Positions 26,661-35,795 of a stretch of DNA of 64,000 bases are shown in pieces. Numbering within the stretch: the stretch's first letter is position 1; the number at the start of each line of letters is the position of its first letter. Made by a program: the position numbers and the translations under genes. The notes under the pieces are model-generated. The model was not told the origin of the DNA and did no database searches. It saw only the letters and a list, made by a program, of their open reading frames with translations. Source of the stretch: JAEUJM01 sp044221555 (lineage in GTDB: Bacteria; Actinomycetota; Acidimicrobiia; Acidimicrobiales; DATDAH01); the NCBI GenBank assembly GCA_044221555.1, contig JBGAOY010000002.1, positions 310,001 through 374,000 on the forward strand. The letters run 5' to 3'.

Positions 26661-27614
26661 GTGAGCCACCCCTGGTCGATCGCCGATGCGCCCGCGCTCG
26701 CGGGTCGCCGGGCGGTCGTGACCGGCGCGAACCGTGGCCTCGGGTTGGTGCTGGCCGAGGCGCTGGCCGGTCGGGGTGCCGCGGTGGTGCTGGCGTGCCG
26801 CGACCCGGCGGACGGCGATCGGGCCCGCCGGCAGGTCCTCGCCGGGTGCCCCGGCGCGTCGGTCGACGTGGTGGTCCTCGACCTGGCCGACCCCGACTCG
26901 GTGGCCGCGGCCGCCGCCACCCTCCGCGGGCGGGGCGAGCCGATCCACCTCCTGGTGAACAACGCCGCCGCGATCCTGCCCCCCGCCGGGCGCACCGCCG
27001 ACGGCATCGAGGTGGCCTTCGCCACCAACCACCTCGGCCACTTCGCCCTCACCGGACGGCTGCTGCCCGCACTGGCCACCGGCGCCCGGGTGGTGACGAT
27101 GAGCTCGATGCTGCACCGCGTCGGCCGGCTCGATCGCGACCACCTGGTCGGCTCGGTCACCCGCGAGCCGCCGCTCGGTCCGTGGCGGGCCTACGCCCGC
27201 AGCAAGTTCGCCAACCTGGTGTTCACCGCCGAGCTCCAGCGTCGGATCGACGCGGCCGGCGCCGACCTGGTCGCGGTCGCCGCCCACCCGGGGCACGCCA
27301 CCACCCACGCCGATTCCTCCCGGCCCGACGCCCCGTGGCTGCGGCCGTTGCGCCCGCTGCTGGACCGGCTGGGGCAGACCGCCGCCGACGCGGTGTTGCC
27401 GGCGCTGCGGGCCGGTGTCGACCCCGAGGTGCGGGGCGCCACGTTCTACGGGCCCGCCGCCGCGGGAGAGCGCCGCGGGCCGCCGGTCGACGTGGGACTG
27501 CCCCGGCGGGCGGCCGACCCCGTGCTCGGCGCCCGCTTGTGGGAGGCCTCCGAACAGCTCACCGGGGTGTCGTACCCCTTCGACGGTCGGCGTTCCGTCG
27601 GCGGGCTGACCTGA
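26661..27614 (+). CDS. short-chain dehydrogenase/reductase
   Basis: 317 aa from GTG at 26661. Cofactor motif VTGANRGLGL near residue 20, NNAA near 100 (VNNAAAILPP), catalytic Ser in TMSSMLH, and Tyr178/Lys182 in YARSK. The pattern FATNHLGHFALTGRLLPAL is that of retinol-dehydrogenase/WW-oxidoreductase-like SDRs. Substrate unknown; NADP(H) is probable. Same direction as the thioesterase, possibly one transcript. Confidence 0.92.
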   Translation: MSHPWSIADAPALAGRRAVVTGANRGLGLVLAEALAGRGAAVVLACRDPADGDRARRQVLAGCPGASVDVVVLDLADPDSVAAAAATLRGRGEPIHLLVNNAAAILPPAGRTADGIEVAFATNHLGHFALTGRLLPALATGARVVTMSSMLHRVGRLDRDHLVGSVTREPPLGPWRAYARSKFANLVFTAELQRRIDAAGADLVAVAAHPGHATTHADSSRPDAPWLRPLRPLLDRLGQTAADAVLPALRAGVDPEVRGATFYGPAAAGERRGPPVDVGLPRRAADPVLGARLWEASEQLTGVSYPFDGRRSVGGLT

Positions 27615-27619
27615 CTGGT

Positions 27620-27625
27620 TACCGT
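27620..27625 (+). promoter_or_regulatory. TACCGT -10-like box before RDD gene
   Basis: Seven bases precede the GTG at 27633, which argues for that start over the in-frame GTG at 27624, which lies inside the box. Confidence 0.45.
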
Positions 27626-27632
27626 GTCGCCG

Positions 27633-28592
27633 GTGAGCCAGCCGACGAGCGGGATCGTCACCCCCGAGGCGGTGGTGCTCGAGTTCCAGACCGCCACCGT
27701 GCCCACCCGGCTGCTGGGGTTCACGGTCGACGTGCTGGTGCAGTTCGCGGCGCTGGTGGCGGTGGTCATGGTGCTCGGCGCGGTCGGCGCCGCCGGCCTG
27801 TCCATTCCCGAGTCGGTGGGCGTCGCCTTCGCCACGATCATGTTCTTCCTGATCCTGCTGGGCTACCCCATCATCATGGAGACGGTCTGGAACGGGCGCA
27901 CGCTGGGGATGGCGGCCGCGGGCCTCCGGGCGGTCACCAAGGAGGGCGCCCCGATCCGCTTCCGCCATGCAGCCATCCGGGGTGCACTGGGGCTGGTCGA
28001 CTTCTGGCTGATCCCGGTCGGCGTGGTGGCCACGATCGTGATCCTGCTCACCCGGGACAACCAACGCCTGGGTGACCTGGCCGCCGGCACGCTGGTGCTG
28101 CGCGAGCGCACCCCGGTGGACCGCACGGCTCAGGCCATGGCCTTCTACCCGCCGTACGGGCTGGAGTCCTACGCCGCCCACCTCGACGTCACCACGGTGT
28201 CGCCCGAGCAGTACGGCGTGGTGCGGTCGTACCTGCTGCGGGTCTCGAGCCTCACCCCGGCGGCCCGGTGGTCCCTGGGGGCGCGGCTGGCCAACCCGGT
28301 CGCCACCGCCATGGGCCACACGCCGCCTCCCAACCTGGCGCCCGAGACCTTCCTCGTCTGTGTCGCCGCGGCCTACCAGCTCCGCCACGGCGGGCCCCCC
28401 GGCGGCTGGCCGGGCCAGGGCCCGTACGGCGGCGGCGCGGTGCCCACCATGCCGACGCCGTCTCCCGCGTTCCCGGGCCCACCGCCGTCTGCTGGTGTCG
28501 CGGGCACGCCGCCCCCTCCGGGTGCGTCGGGCACGCCACCGCCGCCGCCCCCTCCCCCTCCCCGAGCGGGGGGCTTCGCCCCACCCAGCTGA
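27633..28592 (+). CDS. RDD-family membrane protein with Pro-rich tail
   Basis: 319 aa. Near the start (VLEFQTATVPTRLLGFTVDV) are the RDD-family arginine and Asp-type residues in the first helix, followed by helices at about 20-75 and 110-140 with TLGMAAAGLRAVTKEGAPIR and RDNQRLGDLAAGTLVLRER. The C-terminal 80 residues are Pro/Gly-rich (PPPPPPPPPRAGG). The SpoIIM-like, RDD and MoxR genes are often neighbours in actinobacteria, so it probably belongs to the same cluster although thioesterase and SDR genes intervene here. Confidence 0.9.
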   Translation: MSQPTSGIVTPEAVVLEFQTATVPTRLLGFTVDVLVQFAALVAVVMVLGAVGAAGLSIPESVGVAFATIMFFLILLGYPIIMETVWNGRTLGMAAAGLRAVTKEGAPIRFRHAAIRGALGLVDFWLIPVGVVATIVILLTRDNQRLGDLAAGTLVLRERTPVDRTAQAMAFYPPYGLESYAAHLDVTTVSPEQYGVVRSYLLRVSSLTPAARWSLGARLANPVATAMGHTPPPNLAPETFLVCVAAAYQLRHGGPPGGWPGQGPYGGGAVPTMPTPSPAFPGPPPSAGVAGTPPPPGASGTPPPPPPPPPRAGGFAPPS

Positions 28593-28662
28593 CGCCCGCG
28601 TTCCCGGCACCGCTCGAGGTGCCCGTGTCCGATTGCGTCGGGCGGAGGGGGCGGGGCGCTCG

Positions 28663-28668
28663 TAGCCT
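28663..28668 (+). promoter_or_regulatory. TAGCCT -10-like box before iscS
   Basis: Six bases upstream of the GTG start at 28675, without a Shine-Dalgarno site between. Confidence 0.5.
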
Positions 28669-28674
28669 TGCGGG

Positions 28675-29940
28675 GTGGCCGACCTGACCCCCGTGTACCT
28701 GGACCACGCGGCCAGCACGCCGCTGCGGCCGGACGCGCTCGAGGCCATGGTCGGCGTCCTGGAGGGCAGCTACGCCAACCCCTCCGGGTCGCACCGGTCC
28801 GCCCGCGCGGCTCGTCAGGCCATCGACGAGGCCCGCGACCTCGTCGCCGACGCGTTGGGCGCCCGGCCCCGCGAGGTGGTCTTCACCAGCGGCGGCACCG
28901 AGTCCGACAACCTGGCGATCCACGGGGTGCACGCCCGCCGGCCCGGCGTGGTGCTGTGCTCGGCGGTCGAGCACCCGGCGGTGGCCGAGCCCGTCGCGTG
29001 GGTCGGCGGCCGGACGATCGCGGTCGACGGGCGGGGCGTGGTCGATCTGGTCGCGCTCGAGTCCCTGCTCGGCGAGTGCGCGGCCGCGGGCGACGATGTG
29101 TCGCTGGTGTCCGTCATGGCGGCCAACAACGAGGTCGGCACGATCCAGCCGCTCGCCGACGTCGCCGAGGTGGTGCACCGCCACGCCCCGGGCGCTCGTC
29201 TGCACACCGACGCGGTCCAGGCCGCCCCGTGGCTCGACGTGGCCACCGATGCGGCGGGGTTCGACCTGGTGTCGATCAGCGCCCACAAGTTCGGTGGCCC
29301 CAAGGGTGTGGGCGCCCTCGTGGTGCGTGAGGGCGTCGAGCTCGCGCCGATGCTGCGCGGCGGCGGCCAGGAGCGCGAGCGGCGCAGTGGTACGCAGAAC
29401 GTGGCCGGCATCGTCGGGATGGCCGTCGCCCTGGCTGGCACGGTCGACGAGCGCAAGGCCACGGTCGACCGGGTGGCGGCGTTGCGGGACCGGCTCGCGT
29501 CCGGCCTCCTGGCGGGGGTGCCCGGGATGATCGAGACCGGTGTCCGGTCGGCCGCCGGCGCGTTGCCCGACCGGTCCCACAAGGTGGCGGGGGCCTGTCA
29601 CGTGTGCGTGGAGGGCATCGAGAGCGAGTCGCTGCTGTTCCTGCTCGAGCAGGCAGGGGTCTACGCCTCGGCCGCCTCCGCGTGCGCCAGCGGGGCCATG
29701 GAGCCGTCGCCGGTGCTGGCGGCGATGGGGGTCCCGCGCCCGGCTGCCCGTGGGTCGCTGCGCCTCTCCCTCGGCGCGACCACCACCGCGCACGACGTCG
29801 ACCGCGCCCTCGAGGTGGTGCCCGCCGCCGTGGAACGCCTCCGTGGGCCGGTCGCGGGCGCCGGGGGCACCCGCTCGGGCCGCGCCGGCCAGCCGGGCCC
29901 TGGTCCGACTCTCCGGAGCGCACCGGGGGAGCCGTCGTGA
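28675..29940 (+). CDS. iscS: cysteine desulfurase
   Basis: 421 aa from GTG at 28675. PLP-fold type I: YLDHAASTPLRPDALEAM at the start, FTSGGTESDNLAIHG, HTDAVQAAPW and the PLP-lysine in SAHKFGGPKG (Lys205). The catalytic Cys337 is in SACASGAMEPSPVLAAM on a short loop, as in group I (IscS) desulfurases. It takes sulfur from cysteine as persulfide. The next gene, mnmA, overlaps its stop by GTGA, so delivery of sulfur to tRNA is the natural role here; Fe-S assembly is likely too. C-terminal Gly/Arg-rich tail of about 40 residues is extra. Confidence 0.96.
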   Translation: MADLTPVYLDHAASTPLRPDALEAMVGVLEGSYANPSGSHRSARAARQAIDEARDLVADALGARPREVVFTSGGTESDNLAIHGVHARRPGVVLCSAVEHPAVAEPVAWVGGRTIAVDGRGVVDLVALESLLGECAAAGDDVSLVSVMAANNEVGTIQPLADVAEVVHRHAPGARLHTDAVQAAPWLDVATDAAGFDLVSISAHKFGGPKGVGALVVREGVELAPMLRGGGQERERRSGTQNVAGIVGMAVALAGTVDERKATVDRVAALRDRLASGLLAGVPGMIETGVRSAAGALPDRSHKVAGACHVCVEGIESESLLFLLEQAGVYASAASACASGAMEPSPVLAAMGVPRPAARGSLRLSLGATTTAHDVDRALEVVPAAVERLRGPVAGAGGTRSGRAGQPGPGPTLRSAPGEPS

Positions 29941-30962
29941 ACGTCCTCGTCGCCCTGTCGGGTGGGGTCGACTCGTCGGTGGCCGCGGCGTTGCTGCTCG
30001 ACGCGGGCCACCAGGTCACCGGCGTCACCATGCGCCTCTGGGGGGGCGCGTCCGACACCGGGTGCTGCTCGGTGGCCGACGTGGACGACGCCCGCCGGGT
30101 GGCCCAGCAACTCGGCATCGACCACCACGTGTTCAACTTCAGCGACGACTTCGACCGGTTGGTGGTGGATCCCTACGTGGCCGACCACGCGGCCGGTCGC
30201 ACGCCCAACCCGTGCGTGGAGTGCAATCGCCACCTGAAGTTCGACCGCCTGCTGGCGAGGGCCGACCTGTTGGGGTTCGACGCCGTGGCGACGGGCCATC
30301 ACGCCCGGGTGGTGGTCGACGCCGACGGAACCCGCCGGGTGGCGAGGGGGGCCGACCGGGCGAAGGACCAGTCCTACGTGTTGCACATGCTCGGCCCGGG
30401 AGAGTTGGCGCGGGTGCAGTTCCCGGTGGGCGATCTCGACAAGGCCGCGGTGCGGGCGGAGGCCGAGCGCCGGGGTCTGCGCACCGCGGACAAGCCCGAC
30501 AGCCAGGACGTGTGCTTCATCACCTCGACGGGCGGCCGCGAGCGCTTCCTGGGCGAGCGGGTGCCCTTGCGGCCGGCGCGCGTCGTCGACACCTCCGGCA
30601 CGCCGGTGGGCACCGCTCCCGCGGTCGAGCTGGTCACCATCGGCCAGCGCAAGGGCCTGGGTCTGTCCGGTGGCGCCGCGCCCCGCTACGTGACCGATGT
30701 CGATGTCGACGCCGCGGTGGTCACGGTGGGCACCAGGGCCGACCTGCTCACCGATCGCCTGGCGCTCACCGATCTGGCGTGGTCGGGCGCGCCCACGGAG
30801 GGCCCCGTGCTGGTGCAGTGCTCGGCCCACGGTCCCGCCCTCCCCGCCGACCTCCACGACGGTGTCGTGCACTGGCGGGCGCCCCAGCGCCGGGTGGCGC
30901 CGGGCCAGAGCGTGGTGCTCTACGCCGGTGACGTGGTGCTCGGCGGCGCCACGGCGGCCTGA
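29937..30962 (+). CDS. mnmA: tRNA-specific 2-thiouridylase
   Basis: 341 aa from GTG at 29937, which overlaps the iscS stop and follows GGGGGAG. PP-loop motif SGGVDSSVAA at residues 9-18, catalytic Cys93 in NPCVECNRHLKF and the second, sulfur-carrying Cys193 in SQDVCFI. The C-terminal barrel includes TIGQRKGLGLSGG. It installs 2-thio at U34 of tRNA for Lys, Glu and Gln, using ATP and sulfur from IscS. Cytoplasmic. Confidence 0.96.
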   Translation: MNVLVALSGGVDSSVAAALLLDAGHQVTGVTMRLWGGASDTGCCSVADVDDARRVAQQLGIDHHVFNFSDDFDRLVVDPYVADHAAGRTPNPCVECNRHLKFDRLLARADLLGFDAVATGHHARVVVDADGTRRVARGADRAKDQSYVLHMLGPGELARVQFPVGDLDKAAVRAEAERRGLRTADKPDSQDVCFITSTGGRERFLGERVPLRPARVVDTSGTPVGTAPAVELVTIGQRKGLGLSGGAAPRYVTDVDVDAAVVTVGTRADLLTDRLALTDLAWSGAPTEGPVLVQCSAHGPALPADLHDGVVHWRAPQRRVAPGQSVVLYAGDVVLGGATAA

Positions 30963-30993
30963 CCGGCAGCGACGGCCGGCGTGGCGTGGATCG

Positions 30994-31881
30994 TCAGCCG
31001 ACGGGGATGCGGCGCTCGGCGGCGGCGTCGAGCGCGGCGGCGGGCCGGGTGGGGGTGAACAGCACCTGCTCGACCGTGGCCGTCTCCGGCTGGCGGGAGC
31101 GAGGACGGTAGAGGCTGACCGGCAGCGGCTCGCGCAGGGTCACCTCGAGGGCCAGGCCCGGCGCCCGTTGCGTGAGGTCGTAGGCGCGGGAGTCGGCCGG
31201 TGCCGGCCCCAGCCGCTCGATCATGGCGCGGGGCATGAGCACCGACTCGGTGACCGTGAGGGGGTCGTGAAGGACCATGCCGCCCGGCACGAACACCAGC
31301 CAACGCCGGCTCAGGGCGTGCAGCGACCGCGCCGCCCAGAACACCACGCCGAGGCCGACCACGGTGGCGATGCCACCCGCGACCCACTGCCGGCTCGCCA
31401 GCAGGAGCGGTCCCGCCAGTGCACCGGCCAGTGAGGCGGCCCACGTGAGCTCGAGCGGGCCGAGCAGCACCGGCGCCGGCACCCGCAGGGCGAGGCGCCG
31501 TTCCGGTCCGTACGAGGAGCCGTCGACGAAGCGGTCGCCGATCCGGGCGTCCATCACCACGACGGCCGCCACCGACGTGGCCACCAGCGCCACGAGGCCG
31601 GCCACCGTGTCGGCGCCCCCGGCTGCGGACGTGCGATCGAGGGTGGCCCAGGCGGTGGCCACCGGGGCGGCCGGGGCCACGACGCGGATGATCGTGAGGC
31701 TCACCGTGCTCGGCACCAGCGAGGCCGCCAGCACCGCCGCCCACCCGAGCCACAACGCCACCGAGGCGACGGTGCGCACCGCCTGCGAGCGGGGATCGAG
31801 GGCGTCGGCCAGCGCGGGGCCCGCGGCGAGGGGCAGCGTGGCCCACACCACCCGAAAGACCCATGTCGTGTCGACGCGCAC
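30994..31881 (-). CDS. uncharacterised membrane protein
   Basis: 295 aa from GTG at 31881. Five or so hydrophobic segments fall in residues 10-180 (ASVALWLGWAAVLAASLVPS, VAGLVALVATSVAAVVVMDA, LTWAASLAGALAGPLLLA, VAGGIATVVGLGVVFWAARS). The C-terminal 100 residues are soluble and contain WLVFVPGGMVLHDPLTVTES. No enzyme motif seen. It is convergent with mnmA and divergent from the MetE-like gene. Similar unnamed membrane proteins sit near ligA in several actinobacteria, but I cannot confirm that from here. Confidence 0.75.
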   Translation of the reverse strand: MRVDTTWVFRVVWATLPLAAGPALADALDPRSQAVRTVASVALWLGWAAVLAASLVPSTVSLTIIRVVAPAAPVATAWATLDRTSAAGGADTVAGLVALVATSVAAVVVMDARIGDRFVDGSSYGPERRLALRVPAPVLLGPLELTWAASLAGALAGPLLLASRQWVAGGIATVVGLGVVFWAARSLHALSRRWLVFVPGGMVLHDPLTVTESVLMPRAMIERLGPAPADSRAYDLTQRAPGLALEVTLREPLPVSLYRPRSRQPETATVEQVLFTPTRPAAALDAAAERRIPVG

Positions 31882-32005
31882 GGGTGGAGATTTGCGCGTG
31901 CGTCGGGGCCGTGGCTATTCCAGTGTTTCGAGGGCCGGGCAAGAGCCGAATGCCGCCGCCCGATTCGTGGGGGATCTACACCGTGTGCCAAGCCAGTAGC
32001 AGCCG

Positions 32006-33013
32006 ATGAGAGACATCGATCTGCCGGTCGGTGCCGTCACCTCCATCGGCAGCCTGCCCCACGACACCGCGGCCGAGGCGGTGGCGCTCGTGCTCGATCG
32101 ACATCCCTGGCTGCCGGCCGCGCCCTCGCTGCCGCGCCGGTCGCCGCTCGAGGGGATGATCGCTCAGGCCGCCTGGGGGATGCCGGGGGTCGCGGTGGCG
32201 CCCGACGGGTCGCTCGACCTCGACCTCGACGAGATCGACCCCGAGGCGCCGCTGGACGACCCGGGCCTCGCCGGCGAGCCGTTCCACGGCCTGCGGGTGT
32301 TCCTCGACACGGTCGCCGGGCGCACCGGTTGGGTGAAGCTCCAGCTCACCGGCCCGGTCACGCTGGGGCTGGCCCTGCACGCCGCGGGCCTGGATGCCGA
32401 GCGGGCCTTCCTGGCCGCGGGCGCGGCGGTGCGGGCCCGGTCCCAGGCGCTGCTGGGCCTGGCCCGGCGAGCGGTGCCCGACGCACCGCTGCTGGTGTTC
32501 ATCGACGAGCCCGGCCTGGCCTCGTGCATGCATCCCGGGTTCCCCATCGAGCCCGACCGGGCGGTCGACCTCGTGTCGGGGGCGCTGGCCACCATCGAGC
32601 CGCAGGCCATCACGGGTCTGCACTGCTGCGGGCAGGCGGACTGGCGCCTGGTGCTGCAGTCCGGGCCGCAGGTGCTGTCGGCGCCGGTCGACGCCGGCCT
32701 GGTCGAGGCCGGCGGCACCCTCGGCGGCTTCCTCGACCGCGGCGGTTGGGTGGCCTGGGGGGCGGTGCCCACCGACGGGCCGTTGGGCACCACGGCCGAT
32801 CGGCTGTGGCGCCAGCTGTGCGACGTGTGGTGCGAGATGGTGCGCGCCGGGTGCGACCCGGTGCTCCTGCGCACGCAGGCGCTCATCACGCCCGCCTGCG
32901 GGCTGGCCTGCCACGGGGTGCCGCAGGCCACCCACGTGCTGTCGCTGGCCCGCACGGTGGCCCAGCGTCTGCACGATCAGGCGGTGGGCGTGCGCCTGTC
33001 CGCCGGCGCCTGA
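32006..33013 (+). CDS. MetE C-terminal-like / UROD-superfamily protein
   Basis: 335 aa from ATG at 32006. It is a single TIM-barrel equal to the C-terminal half of cobalamin-independent methionine synthase. Opening VGAVTSIGSLPHDTAAEAVA, the VFIDEPGLA motif at about 167-175, the zinc ligands HCCG (His206, Cys208) and a later Cys298 in PACGLACHG are kept. There is no N-terminal folate-binding half, so it is not a full MetE. The equivalent actinobacterial proteins beside ligA have no settled function; a methyl transfer to a thiol is inferred from the zinc site only. Confidence 0.85.
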   Translation: MRDIDLPVGAVTSIGSLPHDTAAEAVALVLDRHPWLPAAPSLPRRSPLEGMIAQAAWGMPGVAVAPDGSLDLDLDEIDPEAPLDDPGLAGEPFHGLRVFLDTVAGRTGWVKLQLTGPVTLGLALHAAGLDAERAFLAAGAAVRARSQALLGLARRAVPDAPLLVFIDEPGLASCMHPGFPIEPDRAVDLVSGALATIEPQAITGLHCCGQADWRLVLQSGPQVLSAPVDAGLVEAGGTLGGFLDRGGWVAWGAVPTDGPLGTTADRLWRQLCDVWCEMVRAGCDPVLLRTQALITPACGLACHGVPQATHVLSLARTVAQRLHDQAVGVRLSAGA

Positions 33014-33044
33014 CCCGGCACCGCCGCGGGCCGACCACGCGCTC

Positions 33045-33050
33045 TACCCT
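33045..33050 (+). promoter_or_regulatory. TACCCT -10-like box before ligA
   Basis: Eight bases upstream of the ligA ATG. Confidence 0.45.
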
Positions 33051-33058
33051 GGCGACCC

Positions 33059-35188
33059 ATGCCCGAGATCGCCGAGATCGCCCAGCAGGTAGCGGCGCTG
33101 CGGGCCCGGATCGAGCACCACAACCGCCGCTACCACGAGCTCGACGATCCCGAGATCTCCGACGCCGACTACGACGCCCTCGTGCGCGACCTCCGGGCCC
33201 TCGAGGACGAATTCCCCGAGCTGATGACCCCCGACTCGCCCACGCAGCGGGTGGGGAGCGCGCCGTCGACGCTGTTCGCGCCCGTGGTGCACCGCCAGCC
33301 GATGATGTCGCTCGACAACGCCTTCACCGAGGACGAGTTGGTGGCCTGGGGTGCCCGCCTCGAGCGCCGACTGGCCGCCGAGCGGCCTCTCCCGTCCGAC
33401 GACCCGGGCGACCCACCCGGCGACGGCGCGGACGTCGGTGACGATCGGACCGACGGCGGTGCCGCGGGTGCGGGGCGGGACGACGCGGTCATCGGCTTCG
33501 TCTGCGAGCTGAAGATCGACGGCCTGGCCATGTCGATCCGCTACGAGGGCGGCCGCTACGTCCAGGCCGCCACCCGGGGCGACGGCAGGGTGGGCGAGGA
33601 CGTCACCGCCAACGTGGCCACCATCGCCACCGTGCCGGCACAGCTCCCGGCCGGCGCCCCGAGCGTGCTCGAGGTGCGGGGCGAGGTGTACATGCCGGTC
33701 GCCGCGTTCGAGGCGTTGAACGCACGCCAGGCCGAGATGGGCGCCCGGCTCTTCGTCAACCCCCGGAACTCCGCGGCCGGCTCGCTGCGCCAGAAGGACT
33801 CCTCGGTCACGGCCAGCCGTGACCTGTCCTGGTGGTCGTACCAACTCGGCGAGGTGCAGGGCGGTCCCGTGTTCGAGCGCCACAGCGAGACGCTGGCCTG
33901 GCTGTCCGATCTGGGCCTGCCGGTGAACCCCGAGATCACCACCGTCGCCACGCTCGACGAGGTGCACGCGTTCTGCCGCCACTGGGAGGCGAACCGCCAC
34001 GACCTGCCGTACGAGATCGACGGCGTGGTGGTGAAGGTCGACCACCTGGCCACCCGCGACCTGCTCGGGTCGACCAGCAAGGCCCCCCGGTGGGCGATCG
34101 CCTACAAGTTCCCGCCCGAGGAGCGCACCACCCGGCTGATCGACATCCAGGTGTCGATCGGGCGCACCGGCAAGGCCACCCCGTTCGCCCAGCTCGAGCC
34201 CGTCTTCGTGGGCGGGTCGACGGTGGGCCTCGCCACCCTGCACAACGAGGACCAGGTGAAGGCCAAGGACGTCCGGCCCGGCGACCTGGTGGTGGTGCGC
34301 AAGGCCGGCGACGTGATCCCCGAGGTGGTCCGCCCCGTGCTGGCCGAACGGCCGGCGGGCCTCCCCGAATGGGTGTTCCCCACCGTGTGTCCGGTATGCA
34401 GTGAGCCGCTCCAGCGGCTCGAGGGCGAGGCCGCCACCTATTGCGTCAACGCCACGTGCCCGGCCCGACGGGCCACTGCCATCGAGCACTTCGCGTCCCG
34501 GGGCGCCATGGACATCGAGGGCTTCGGCGAGCAGACCGTGCGCCTCTTCCTCGAGCTCGGCCTGCTCGGCGACATCGCCGACATCTACACGCTCGACCTC
34601 GATCGGGTGCGCGAGCTCGAGGGCTTCGGCGAGACCTCGGTGAACAACCTGCAGTCGGCCATCGAGGCGTCGAAGCAGCGGCCCCTGGCCAACCTGCTGG
34701 TGGGGCTCAACATCGCCCACCTGGGCGGCGCTGGCAGCCAGGTGCTGGCCCGACACTTCGGGCACCTCGACGCGATCCTCGCCGCCGAGCAGGACGAGAT
34801 CGCCGGCGTCGCCGGCATCGGGCCCATCATCGCGGAGAGCGTGCACGGCTTCTTCGCCGACGAGGCCAACCGGGCGCTGGTCGAGCGGCTGCGGGCCGCG
34901 GGGGTGAACTTCGAGGGCCCCGAGGCCCCCCGGCTGGCCCAGACCCTCGAGGGTCGGTCGGTGGTGGTCACCGGCACCCTCGACGGCTTCAGCCGGGAGG
35001 GGGCGGAGGAGGCCATCGTCGCCCGCGGGGGCAAGTCACCCGGCAGCGTGTCGAAGCGGACGACCGCGGTGGTCGTGGGCGAGGGCCCCGGCGCGGCGAA
35101 GCTCACCAAGGCCGAGGAGCTGGGCATCCCCATCCTCGACGAGGCCGCCTTCGTGCGACTTCTCGAGACGGGCGACCTTCCCGGCTGA
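33059..35188 (+). CDS. ligA: NAD-dependent DNA ligase
   Basis: 709 aa from ATG at 33059. Ia domain at the start (IEHHNRRYHELDDPEISDAD), adenylation domain with the AMP-accepting Lys152 in CELKIDGLA, OB fold, four-Cys zinc finger (CPVCSEP ... YCVNATCPA), helix-hairpin-helix repeats and a C-terminal BRCT domain (GRSVVVTGTLDGFSREGAEE). It seals nicks during replication and repair. Odd: an acidic, Gly-rich insertion of about 35 residues (from about residue 105 to 142) lies just before the KxDG motif, so the active Lys is at 152 rather than about 115-120. Otherwise standard. Confidence 0.97.
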   Translation: MPEIAEIAQQVAALRARIEHHNRRYHELDDPEISDADYDALVRDLRALEDEFPELMTPDSPTQRVGSAPSTLFAPVVHRQPMMSLDNAFTEDELVAWGARLERRLAAERPLPSDDPGDPPGDGADVGDDRTDGGAAGAGRDDAVIGFVCELKIDGLAMSIRYEGGRYVQAATRGDGRVGEDVTANVATIATVPAQLPAGAPSVLEVRGEVYMPVAAFEALNARQAEMGARLFVNPRNSAAGSLRQKDSSVTASRDLSWWSYQLGEVQGGPVFERHSETLAWLSDLGLPVNPEITTVATLDEVHAFCRHWEANRHDLPYEIDGVVVKVDHLATRDLLGSTSKAPRWAIAYKFPPEERTTRLIDIQVSIGRTGKATPFAQLEPVFVGGSTVGLATLHNEDQVKAKDVRPGDLVVVRKAGDVIPEVVRPVLAERPAGLPEWVFPTVCPVCSEPLQRLEGEAATYCVNATCPARRATAIEHFASRGAMDIEGFGEQTVRLFLELGLLGDIADIYTLDLDRVRELEGFGETSVNNLQSAIEASKQRPLANLLVGLNIAHLGGAGSQVLARHFGHLDAILAAEQDEIAGVAGIGPIIAESVHGFFADEANRALVERLRAAGVNFEGPEAPRLAQTLEGRSVVVTGTLDGFSREGAEEAIVARGGKSPGSVSKRTTAVVVGEGPGAAKLTKAEELGIPILDEAAFVRLLETGDLPG

Positions 35189-35337
35189 CCCGACCGCCGG
35201 TTCGAGCGAACCCGACCAGGACGGTGTGGGCGCCGAGCGGTCAGCCGAGGCGCCGAGCGGTGCATCGCGCGGTGCGGCGAGCGAGGGACGAGCGAGCCTT
35301 GACGGTGCGATGAGGCGTCAGCCGAAGAGCGGTCGAA

Positions 35338-35742
35338 CTACGTGACCTCGAAGCACCACGTGACGTCGCGGCCCTGCTCGCGACGCTCGTCGACCCGCCA
35401 CACCACCGCGGTGACGCAGTTGCGGCCCGATTCGAGGCCGTCCGGTGGCCGGTAGAGGATCTGGTTGAGGGCGTCGACGCGGTCGATCTGGTCGTCGCGG
35501 AGCTCCTCGCCGTTCAGGATCAGGGTGCCGGTCCAGCCGTCGGCCAGGTCGATGCCCACGTCGCTCTGGCTGAGCGCCTGGGCGTTGCGGCCGGGGATCA
35601 GGACCTCGACGGCGTGGTCGCCGCCGCTGATGGTGACGTCGTCGGCGCCGCCGCTGGTCTCGGTGCGGCTGAACGCCAACACGATGGCGCCGACGCCCAC
35701 GAGGAGCAGCACGGCGATGGTGACACGGCGCAGGATGACCAC
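35338..35742 (-). CDS. small membrane-anchored protein of unknown function
   Basis: 134 aa. I choose GTG at 35742 (VVILRRVTIAVLLLVGVGAI), six to seven bases downstream of CACAAT, rather than the longer ORF that would cover the kinase promoter. One N-terminal helix, then an extracytoplasmic part with two Cys (GRNCVTAVVW, VTWCFEV) that may form a disulfide. Divergent from the PASTA kinase gene; the pair of start codons is 53 bases apart. A wall-related partner of the kinase is possible but only by position. Confidence 0.7.
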   Translation of the reverse strand: MVILRRVTIAVLLLVGVGAIVLAFSRTETSGGADDVTISGGDHAVEVLIPGRNAQALSQSDVGIDLADGWTGTLILNGEELRDDQIDRVDALNQILYRPPDGLESGRNCVTAVVWRVDERREQGRDVTWCFEVT

Positions 35743-35782
35743 CGGCCCATTGTGGGTCCGCAGGACGCGAAAACCCAGCCGG

Positions 35783-35788
35783 TACGAT
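35783..35788 (+). promoter_or_regulatory. TACGAT -10-like box before PASTA kinase gene
   Basis: Seven bases upstream of the GTG at 35796. The minus-strand neighbour has CACAAT at about the same distance from its GTG, so both divergent genes look leaderless. Confidence 0.5.
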
Positions 35789-35795
35789 CCGTTCC

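Noticed and set aside
35189..35337. Gene or RNA between ligA and the small anchored protein
   Set aside because: Only short GCGCCGAGCGGT-type repeats and a small GGTTCG/CGAACC stem at about 35199-35212, perhaps the ligA terminator; not enough to call.
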